Below, in pieces: positions 12,060 to 22,097 of a stretch of 64,000 bases of DNA (within the stretch, counting starts at the first letter, position 1; the number at the start of each line of letters is the position of its first letter). The position numbers and the translations under genes are program-made. The notes under the pieces are model-generated. The model had not been told where the DNA came from. It was given only the letters and a program-made list of their open reading frames with translations, and searched no databases. This DNA is from Rhodamnia argentea (taxonomy: Eukaryota > Streptophyta > Magnoliopsida > Myrtales > Myrtaceae), in the NCBI RefSeq assembly GCF_020921035.1, contig NC_063156.1, positions 9,436,501-9,500,500 on the forward strand. The letters run 5' to 3'.

Positions 12060-14974
12060 TCGCTGCGCCCAAGTCCTGAAGAAAGGGTACAAATATTTGG
12101 TTCTCTAGCTTAATTGCTTGAGCTTTTGTTCTGTCCAAATGGTCGACGGAAAAAATGAACTTCCCACGGATGATGCTAGCACATTGCCATGTCCGCAAAT
12201 TCGAGATGCGCAAATGATAGCTAGTATGCAATTATTGTGCGTGGAAGTTGATTTTTTCGCTGCCGTTGGACAGCACAAATCTTCAAATAAGACTCTTATT
12301 TCAAGAAAGATAGTCATTTTCTTTCTTACTTCATTTGTTAATCGTTTCTTAGCTCTTGTAAGAAAACTTTAGTGCTTCTCTAGGTGTGAATGTATGTACT
12401 TATAATGACAACGTGACTGCATTCCATTAACTTTCGTGCCCATGAATCTTTCCTTAGCTGAGAGTACATCAAAAGATTTATGTGAAATTAACCCTTTATT
12501 ATCTTAGCATCAATATTCTCCTTGTTGCTAATCATTTCAGCGCAGTTCCTCTTTAGTTCTTAGATATGCAACACGAGTTCAAGTATCTCTATTTTAAAGG
12601 TAATTTTGAAACTGAGTTACCGTGTTGACAGGGTGATCAACAACAACCGCGCTGTAAGTTATGAGTAATGACTACAATTGCAAGAAATCTAGTTGAAGAT
12701 GTGATATACAATTTGATAAATCTTATCAAGTGCATAGATATATAGGAGCTTCAATCATACTCATGCAGCTAGAAATCAGATATACACATATGAATCCACA
12801 TATAAATGAAGCATTCCATCTATTAAGACACAGTCATTTACTCGGAGTAAAATAGGGGTGTTGATTTCCTCTTTAGTTTACTCACTTAATTGACATAGAA
12901 GACTTCATGAAGAACTTTTACTCCTAGATTTACATGATTACAAAGCTTCGAGGCTTTATTGTTATCAACATTCAGACAAATCCAAAGACATCACAATTCT
13001 CAAGGTGATCTGGTGACATAATGAAATTTCAAAGCTGGGGAATTTGCAAGAAGAATCCGTGCATGTTCTTGATGAAGCACATTTTGATTCTTCATTCCCG
13101 AATTTAGGAATTCGTATGACTTTTATGGGAGCGTGATTCATCCATAATGCAGCATGCATGCAGAGCGATCATATTTAGAAAGTACCAAGCTCGTTAGGAT
13201 GTTGATAAACTAAAGAGTGAACAAGAAATCCTAACAAGCCTTGGATCCCGTCAATCTTTAATAGGTCGATGGTGAAATGACAGGATAATGGTTAGCGAAC
13301 TTCTAGCTAAGTCTTATAGGTTGAACCATGTGATAGTATTTGCCCACCATAATCAAAATATCTTGTCGGCGATTTTCCTAAATACATGCTAGCATGAACT
13401 TTATTAATTTAAGTAGTGAGGAGGTTCGTAGTAGAAAATAGATATTAAGCAACGCATTCGGCTCATGCCTGAACGCATATGAGATGCTAATAAGCTTATT
13501 CTAGAGCATCTGAAACCCTAGCTAACTCAGCACCCCTAAGCAAGAAATTGCGGCACCTTTTTGGCCTTCTAAATAAAGGAAGGAGCCTGAACTTCTTGCC
13601 ACTTACCTGTTGATATTCTACAACTGAAAATCAGGTATAATGTTTATGAATCAAGGATATTACACGCCTGAAATAATCTCGTATGGCCTATGTAAACAAA
13701 GAAACCAGGAGGTCATATAAGACATCGCAACCATTCCATTATATCTTGCAACCCTTCCTGATACTTTTCTCTAACGGTAGGGACTTTCGATGGATCAATC
13801 TTGGTTACCCCTTAATAGATGAGGACATTCGTGCTTGAGCGTAACTAGATGAAAAATTAGCTAGGTCGTTATAAATCTCTGGCGGTGTACTTCTCAGGAC
13901 CACATAGCATGCATGAATACCGAAGAACACTTTAAGGATCAGTTGCTATGGTAGTAGAGAAACACGAAGTGTCCATACATATCATGTCGAAGACGCACTT
14001 GAATGCGCTATCTTGTTCAGAAAAAAAGAGGTTTACTAATGCTTATTTACGAAATAAGTCGGGGATTGTAGAATACTACATAAGAAAGTTGAATTAGGGA
14101 CGAAAAGTTCCACATGTCAAATTCTTCATTTTCCTCATGAGAACACAATAGACTTAGCATGCAATACACCAATGGGAAAAAGTCTCCAACCGGCTTGAAG
14201 TTGGTACATATAACCATGGTGATAGAGCAATTACATATTAAATCACTCCTTCATCTATCAGTTTAAGCTTTTGGAATAGTTAGCAGTGGTCTCACAAAAT
14301 CTTACACTAGGTTTTGTGGTCTAAAAAATATTGCACATGCCTTTACCTCGGTTTCAATTTGCTCTTAAACCTCTATCCAGCATGATGCCTAGTTTTGCTC
14401 TCCCTCATCAAAGAAGTCATCCCCAAAACCAGTTATCGGTGAGGAGCTCGGGTTTCAAGTACACGTACAAAGGAGGCTAGTGGTGGCGCTTATACATGTA
14501 AAGCAAATGACGTTTCGAGTGACTTTTGAATTTGCTTAGATGTCTATGCTACAACCTATGATATTTGTCTGTTAAATTTGAATAAGCTAATAAGGTATGG
14601 CAAAGACCTTTTCATCTCGTCGCCTACTATTTAAGTTTCAGCATGCTCACTGTGGACACACATGTTAAAGCAATGCGAAAATGTCCAACATAATTGTTCA
14701 TATATGTATATATGTCGTGCATACATGGAGGTTTACTAGGGACTAGTAGGCAATTTTGATAAAATTTTGTGTTGATAAAGCAAGTGCAAATTTGGTGCCT
14801 AATGGGGTTGGGGTGGTCACCAGTGGCCTCATTGTAACCTAGTGACGTGTCAAATAGATGCGTTAATACCCTACCGAGACCCATATGAATCAAGAGAATT
14901 ACAGAAATGAGAAGTGATTATTTGACCGCCCTTAATCCACGGTGAAATTACAATAAAAAAATAGATAACAAATA
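12060..14974. other. Gene-poor stretch downstream of the MYB gene
   Basis: The first ~350 bp are probably MYB 3' UTR. I recognise no gene or RNA beyond that; the sequence is AT-rich without long ORFs, and I found no clear terminal repeats. Confidence 0.5.
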
Positions 14975-15085
14975 ATTACAGATTGTTATGGGGTCCACTT
15001 CTTCAAGAATTTGTGGTTTACAACATATTATTACTCTCACGGACATTCAAAGACTATTATGTTAGCAAAGTCTTATAGAAACCAA
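14975..15085. repeat. Dispersed repeat copy 1
   Basis: The stretch with 'ggggtccacttcttcaagaa', 'tttgtggtttacaacat' and 'attactctcacggacattca' aligns with 21,445-21,552, where the same order of words recurs with about one change in five. This is a small dispersed family; it lies close to the LTR fragment that follows, so both could be parts of one old LTR element. Confidence 0.6.
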
Positions 15086-15230
15086 TTATCTCAATCTCAC
15101 ACACAACCGAGTCAAGAAAAGGAAAAAGTTAACTCAAATCCAGGTCCAAAGCAAATAATTGTTGGGAGTGCACTGCAGAAGTCCGATACCTTCGCTCGGG
15201 GAGATCGTCAAAAGGAAGCCTTAGTCCAAA

Positions 15231-15415
15231 TCCGTTAACATATCCAAAAAGTGGTTAATATACCTTAGTTGACTCATAACTCATTGGTTTAAACTTTTAA
15301 GTAAAGATGGGTTCGATTGGATATATTGACGTGCTCGGACTTGGGCTCCTTCTTTACGATCTCCCCAAGTAAAGATATTGGTCTTTTGCTGCGCGCTTCC
15401 AATAATAATTTTTGT
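15231..15415 (+). mobile_element. LTR fragment related to the miniature LTR element at 38.2-38.8 kb
   Basis: The words 'ttgactcataactcattggt', 'ttaaacttttaagtaaagat', 'gctcggacttgggctcc' and the terminal 'gcgcgcttccaataa' align with both terminal repeats of the element at 38,240-38,772. No internal domain or coding remnant is visible. Confidence 0.6.
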
Positions 15416-16850
15416 CTTTGTCTATAATGACAAGAAAGCCTGTTTTAGGTAGATAAATCTCGGGGGATGAGAAACCTGCCGTCATAACTTCACGAGCCAA
15501 GTAAAACGCGAGCGGAAAACCGAGTAGGGGTCTAAAATTAAGGGCGCTTGCATTTAGACGGTGCGGGAACGGAGCCCGGGTCGTTTTGCTCGATCCATGA
15601 ATGCAAATCCATTTCGAACCCCTCAGCCAAACCGCACAGGCGAGGCAAAAGCAAATGCTTTATCATTGTCCATTGAACAAGACCCACGTCCGTCCAAGGT
15701 TGCTGCTGGAGGGTTTGACAATAAAGCTGACATAAAGTTCCACAATTGTCCGTCCGAGCTACCCCAAGAGGCGAGTGGAAGTCAAAACTTTGAAGAAAAG
15801 AGAGAACAACGGGTGGTGGACTTAACCATCCAATGATTCCCAAATTCTAACGTGATATACAGCAGAAGCAGCAAGTACAGTTCAGGAGCTCCTCTACATA
15901 GATTTCCGCCGTCACTATTATCGATCGCTCTCAAGTCGCAACTCATCAACACCAGTTTGAGCTATACACCCCTTCCTCACCATGAACATTTTAACCAGAT
16001 CATCCCAAGCAAACTATGAAGAGCTGGTTTTAAGTAATGAAGCCCGAAAAGACGTTCTCGGAAACAAAGATATGAACCAAAAAGAAAAGAGAAAGAAGCA
16101 AAAAGGGAAAGTGATGGAACTTACATGCATGATGATTTTAGGGAAAGATACAGACACTAACCTTCAGGAATGCTAAAGCTTGACCAACAACGAGGACCAC
16201 CATTTGCAAGGCAGATGCAGTCTCCACGGAACTCCATATTAATAGAGAGAAGAGAGAGACGGAATAGAACAAAACCAGGATATTTTGAATTGAAATTCGA
16301 GTCAATAGCGACAATCCGGACAAAAGGCTTCAAAAACCCTTGGAAAATGTGGGAATGTAGAGAGAGAGAGCGGGAGGGAGGGAGGGAGGGAGGGAGGGGA
16401 GGTAGACACTGGACAGTGGAAATTCACGTGCCAATTGGCTCTGTGGGAGCGGTACTGACCATCATCACCAACCAGCCAGACATTCCAGCGGGAGAAACAT
16501 AGTTAAACGAAAGGACAGACAATGTATGTTTTAATGTGTGGACCTACCTTTCTTCTGAATCATTTTTCACCTGCTCGCTCCTCCATAGAAAGGGGGAGTT
16601 GGCTCTTGAAAGTCTCCTTTCAAAAGAGTCACCGGGGGGCTCCAAGGTGATTGGGGGAGGAAGGGCTGATACTCCTTGCCTTGCCTTTGGGCTTTCATTA
16701 TGGTTATATTTCTGGTGTTAGGTGGTAGGTGATTGATTGTTGCATCTTTGAATTAATAAATTTTGTCGGTGAAAGGAAAGATCCCACTAGTTTTGGCCTT
16801 GTGAATTCACAAGCCTTGACAGCTTCAGATTGAACTCTTGGGCTACGTTT
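15416..16850. other. Unassigned, moderately GC-rich sequence
   Basis: Overlapping ORFs on opposite strands (about 15,540-15,840) carry no recognised domain. On the minus strand a short ATG-led open stretch (about 16,177-16,239) ends at a donor-like AAG|GTTAGT and could be a first exon, but I cannot find its partner. GA and GGGA repeats lie at 16,359-16,401. Confidence 0.35.
16359..16401. repeat. GA / GGGA microsatellite
   Basis: A GA tract is followed by about seven GGGA units. Confidence 0.8.
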
Positions 16851-18239
16851 GGCAGTTAGGATAAAAATCAGAATATGATAAATTTTATCTGATTCTATAT
16901 TTGATTCATACTCAGGTTAGGATACAGTGGGATACAAAGGGGGTATAGCATGGATATAATTATCCCATGGGGAAGGTAGGATAAAGATGGATATGATTTT
17001 TTTTTTTTTTGTTCATGGTATAAAAACTATTTTTCTGAATAACAAACTTCTTATATAATAAAATTAAAATAATTATTATATTTAAATATATTTGAATTCT
17101 AATGGTAAAAATAAAACTCAAAATAAAAAAAAACTAATTTTCATTTTTATCTATTATAAATCTTATTTATAATTTAATTTCTTTCTTCTTTATAATACAG
17201 AGTTTGTATGTGTGTGTGTCTATATATATGTATATTTACATCCTAGTATCTATATCATTACATAATTTAAGTATAATAGTATATTTTATTATTTAATGAA
17301 AAAATTTATTATTAATGATGGAAGGGAATCAAAATAATGATAAAAAGAGCTTTATAATTAAAAAATAAGTAAAAATGGAGTAGAAGAACCCAGATTTTAA
17401 GTGAATATATCAAAACTTGAAAATTATTTTTTTAATTCTCGAAGAGTGAGGGGCAATGAAATTCTATAAAAAAAAAATTCGCATCTCCATATCCTTCTCA
17501 TCTATATTTTTAGCTCATGTGGAAGTTTCATGACTACTCCGTAATTTTTTAGTTTACGATCAAAATCTACGAAAATAGCGAGAGAGTTGAAACTTTGTCT
17601 CCTTCTTAGCTTTTCGATTCACATCAAAAGTCTAAGAAAGTAGAAAAAGAGTTAAACCTCCTTCTTTTTCGTAACTTTGTGTTTTATGTTGAAGTTTAAC
17701 AAATATAGCGAGAGTGACAAAACTTTTCATAGTCACAAAGATGAATGGTTATATTTTCTTTCTCTTACCGGATCCGGCGGTGAATTATGAGATATTTTTA
17801 CAATTTTCTTTTGTATATTTTCATATTCATTTACATTGATATATTGTAAATATCAAATAATGAACATGATATAATATAAACATATTCGGCTTTATTATTG
17901 CGATTCACCAAATCTTGGATCGAATATGGCAAAATCCCTGGATTTCATATCCAATTTTGTCCAATCCTATTTTGACTAGAAATACAAATGACCAAGCGCA
18001 GTCTTGATGGTCGATATGGAGCTTTTCTAAGCTCGAGCTCCTTTTTTTTTTTTCCATTTATGCTATCTCTAACTCTCTTCTTTTTTATTTTCGCTATACC
18101 TCTTTTCGGAGCGCAGGAGTCAAATTCCATGCCTATGATGCTAGCATTTTCACCCCTAATTTGTTTACCAACATTTTTGGTTTTGGTTTAGTCGTTCTCC
18201 AACTTAATTTTTGAAAGCAAAATTAACAAAATATGTGTT

Positions 18240-18240
<1 letters not shown>
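16851..18240. other. AT-rich block, possibly an old hAT-like element
   Basis: It begins with gggctacgtttggcagttag, a wording typical of plant hAT-like MITE ends, and continues very AT-rich to about 17,960. A matching inverted right end is only faint, so I do not call the element with confidence. Confidence 0.3.
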
Positions 18241-18241
<1 letters not shown>

Positions 18242-18273
<32 letters not shown>

Positions 18274-18294
18274 CTCTGTGTATGTATGTATGTA
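18242..18294. repeat. CT microsatellite followed by TATG repeats
   Basis: About 15 CT dinucleotides are followed by four TATG units. Confidence 0.85.
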
Positions 18295-18404
18295 TCACAT
18301 AATGACAAACTCAAGTGCTTGAACTTGAAAAGAACCAAGCCCCAAATTTAGATATTACAATTAAATTTCAACAGCTCATGAGTACTTTTGACCTAGTTAT
18401 TTTT

Positions 18405-19155
18405 CGGGAAAAGTACCAAAAAAGTCATAACCATATTGCATTTGTATTAATTTAGTTCTAAACCTTTCAATGAAACCAATTATGTCCTAAACATTTTTTT
18501 ATATTGGTATCGGTTCAATCCATCAAGCCAATTTAGGGCGAAAATTATTGACTCGACGCCGACTGTCCTATGTGGAACAAATGGCGTCGACGTTGACATT
18601 TTTAATGTCTTTTAATCATATTTATGCTTTTTGACCAAAAAAATCATATCTAAGTTTTGAATTTTTTCCTTCTTTTCTTCTCCTTTTTTTTTAATCCCCT
18701 TTCCTTTTTGCCAATGGCCGGCTAGGGCTACCCTCGCTGGCCATAGGCAAGGGTGAGTACCGGTGAGGCCAACCCTTGCCCATGCCAGGGCAACCTCATC
18801 TAGGCATTGTTCGGCGACGCAATGGTGATGCCACCCCGACCTAGGCAAGGGTTAGCCTCACCAGATTTGGCAAGAGGGGCCTCGCTGGGAAGGAGGACCA
18901 TCGCGATCATGGCCAACGGTTGTCAAAGAGAAAGGGGAAGGTAAAAAAGAAAAAAATTAAAATATTTTATTATTAAAAAAATTAAAAATGTCTAGTCGGT
19001 ACCAGCTGTGCCACGTAGGACGGCCGACACGTACGTCAATCATTTATAGCCTAAATTGATCGAATGGACTGAAGTGATATCAATGTAAAAAAGTTTAGGC
19101 CTGAGTTGGTACAAATACAATAGGTTTGAGACTTGTTTTTTTTATACTTTTCCCG
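18405..19155. mobile_element. Non-autonomous TIR element with GC-rich core
   Basis: The left end cgggaaaagtaccaaaaaag and the reverse complement of the right end cgggaaaagtataaaaaaaa are inverted repeats that stay alignable for about 70 bp, both leading into 'attgtatttgta-caa' and 'ctaaac-tttt'. The middle (18,715-18,905) is GC-rich with repeated 'ccctcgctggcc' and 'aagggttagcctcacc' type words. No transposase ORF is present. I see no convincing target-site duplication, so superfamily is open; MULE-like is the best guess from the related MITE at 24.7 kb. Confidence 0.7.
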
Positions 19156-19343
19156 TTATGTTCCTACGTCAAGTAATTAAAATACTAACTTATAGCAAAA
19201 ACTATCGGCAGAATTAATTTTGGTGCGATTGATAGTTTCTTTAGCACTTCTCTTCATCTTTTTGTGGAAAAGAGATAATTTCTATTGCCAATATAGCATA
19301 GAAGAGGAATTGAAACTTGGAAGGCACATTAGATATTTAAGGG

Positions 19344-20410
19344 GATGAGTATATCGTGAATGCCACAACTTTTGTACTACGCTCACTTAAGTGCAATAAC
19401 TTTTTTTGCGTTCACTTAAATGCCATACCGAAGCAAAATTGCTCACTTAAGTACCATTTTCGACAAATTGTCTTAGTTGGACCTTTTTTTTATTTTTCAA
19501 TGACACATGAATTTTTTAATTATTTTATGGAAATTTTTTGTTTATTTTGATGTTTTATTTTTATTTTTTTTCTATAAAAAAAACCCTTGGATTTCCCCAT
19601 GACCGGCTAGCCTAGGGGCGAGGCCCGCTTCGCCCTCGATCCCGAGGGGGAGGGGGAGGGGGAGGGGAGGGGAGGGGGAGGGGGTGGGTGGGGGGGTGGG
19701 GTTGCGACTACCGTGGGCGAGAACGTTGAAGGTCCTCGCCGGATCCGGGTGAGGGCCCTCAAGGCCCCACTAGCCATGGGTGAGGCGGCCCTCGCCTAGA
19801 CCTGGCGAAGGCCATCGCACCGTCGGCTACGGTCGAGGGGGCTTTGTCGATCACGGCCGAGGTCAAACCTGGTGAGGGTTGCCTCGCCCATGGCCGGTGG
19901 GATCGAGAGGGCACAACGACCCTCCCCAGTGCGGGACGAGGGCTGCCTCGCCCATGGCTTGCAGGGTCGCGAGGGTCCTCACCCAAATCTGCAAGGGCCT
20001 TCTCGGTGTTGCCTACGGCCGCTAGGGCCACGATGACCGTCGCCTAGGGCCATCGTGGCCCCCCTTACCGAGGGCGAGGCGGCCCTAGCCCCCGGGCTAA
20101 TCGGCCGTGGTTGGCAAGGGCCCTCATGGTAACCCTCGCCGGCCAAGAGGGGATAAACAAAAAAAAAAAACAAAACAAAAAGAAAATTTTCAAAATAACT
20201 TAAAAAAACAAAAAAAAAATTAAAAAAAAATTACTTCGGTAGTGCCACGTTAGATTTTCCAGCATCAACATATGGTTTTCGACAGGGCAAATCGATGATG
20301 ACACTTAAGTGATTATTTTTTCAAATTTGTAGCACTCAAGTGAGCGAAAAAAAGTTATGGCACTCAAGTAAATAATGTATACAAGTTATGATACTCCCGG
20401 TATACTCACC
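19344..20410. mobile_element. Non-autonomous TIR element, second family, with GC-rich core
   Basis: The left end gatgagtatatcgtgaatgc and the reverse complement of the right end ggtgagtataccgggagtat are inverted repeats; both arms repeat 'cacttaagtgc-ataacttttttt-cg-tcacttaa', so each arm is itself built of short repeats. The core (19,605-20,150) is strongly GC-rich with a G-tract near 19,645-19,705 and repeated 'gcctcgcccatggc' words. ORFs in the core are by-products of the GC content; none resembles a transposase. Confidence 0.7.
19645..19705 (+). repeat. G-rich tract with quadruplex potential
   Basis: More than ten runs of three or more G separated by single A or T bases on the plus strand meet the usual sequence rule for G-quadruplex formation several times over. 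It is part of the TIR-element core. Confidence 0.75.
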
Positions 20411-21444
20411 TCGATATATATGTAAGGCTCGATACAGAGAATGGTGAGAGGAAGAAGGGCCAACTTCAAGTGCATTTCTTTTATGAAAAAGGAGTGATTT
20501 AAAAAAATATATCGTTTATATCGCTTATAACAATGAATGAAACGAAAAATATTTTCATCGTTTATGAAAATATCAGGACATAAATTATCGTTGATGGTAA
20601 AAAAATATTTTATTGACTAATTATCTTAAGTGATACAAGTCATCATTTCTGATCTTCAACTTTCTTCTTATGTTTTTTTTTTTTTTTGCCTTTTTCCTTT
20701 TCATTTTAACGTTGGCCAGAGAGCCTAGAGCAGAGGGATCAAACAAGAAGTCAAACTTTGGAGAAAAAATTCAAGGGAAGAAAAAAACATAGGGAAACGA
20801 CGAAAATGAGAAGTCAATGGTACACGGGTGTTCCAACTACCCCAAAATTCCGGAATGTCGTTGGGGGGAGGGACCAGTCGGATGTGGTTCCGTTCTGCTC
20901 GTCTTGTGATAACACCGGTCGGTAAAGAGACTCGAAAGGGACGGCCGGCATCGATAACCCCCTTATCGATATAGTCGTAGGAGTTCATATCTCGCGGCCG
21001 AAATGTTCGATTTGAGCTATAATTACTGATGGTTTTGAGTGATGTATAATCGTGACTTAACGTCATCCGGTGATCCGATTATAGAAATGCCGAATTTTTT
21101 AACTAACTTTTACGGGAAACGATGATGTACACCCGATTGTATCCGAACCATATAATAATTTCCCGTCCCGTATAATTTCCAATAGAGGTATTTGCATGTG
21201 GACAGCCGTCTCTTACCAGTACTTCGTTTGACGTGGTTTGGGCCGGAACGAGTCAACCGGGCCTGCATCTGTCCGGCACTTGCTCTTTATGGGCGTTGGC
21301 GTCTAGTGTTATCTTGGGCCTGTGGGCCTTCCCTTTGCATCACGATTCAGGCCCATGGTATGTATATAAAAGATAAATAATTGCATGACTGTTTTTAGTC
21401 CCGCTATGAGATTAACAGTCCGATCAAAATAAATAACTAATACT

Positions 21445-21552
21445 TAGAAATAGTTGTAGGGTCCACTGCTTCGGAAATTTGTGGCTTACAGCATGTTATT
21501 GCTCTCATAATCACCCAAAACACTGTTATGCTAGTAAACCTTTATATAAGAG
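21445..21552. repeat. Dispersed repeat copy 2
   Basis: Aligns with 14,975-15,085 (tagggtccactgcttcgg, tttgtggcttacagcat, attgctctcat). Between 20,411 and this copy, and from here to 21,950, I see no gene. Confidence 0.55.
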
Positions 21553-21959
21553 TAAGGAAAATGAGAAGGTGATCGTCCATTATTTGATGTTGAAAGTAAC
21601 GGTCCATCAGCCACCCATCATTTTCTTGGTAAAACGGTATACTTGTTGTGAACGTTTTAATTTCTTTCCCTATAATATCCATCGGTGTCTAGTAACATCC
21701 CATGTAAATTTATCTATGTTTTTTTTCCAACTACATTGAACTACTTGAAAAATTAATTATAATTTTAATAGAAATTACTAAGCATAAATCACAGGAAAAA
21801 AGCAGTCACAAAAAAAAAAAAAAGTCTTCCCGATTGTCGAATAAATGTTGGATTATGCGACAAGAGTGACATAGTTCGATCATGTGCTAGATAACGTTCC
21901 TTGTTTGATGCAAACAATTGCCGTAGATCAAAAGAAAAAATCATATAAGTACAAAAGAC

Positions 21960-22097
21960 AGAGGGACTAAGATATCAATTTTCAGTTGTCACAATATTTT
22001 TTACGAAATTAACCAAAATTTAATGTGATGCAACTGTGGACGTAATTGTCTTCGTATTGAAATAACTCCATATTTTTCTTTTGCTTCACTAAATAAA
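21960..22097. repeat. Left flank of the tandem array, shared with the lone unit at 28.3 kb
   Basis: The stretch with 'gcaactgtggacgtaattgt' and 'aataactccatatt' recurs at about 28,270-28,393 directly before the single unit there. The same flank on both copies shows that array and lone unit descend from one larger duplicated segment. Confidence 0.75.

Noticed and set aside
19759-20173. Pro/Arg/Gly-rich ORFs in the GC-rich element core
   Set aside because: Composition artefacts of the repeat core, present on both strands.
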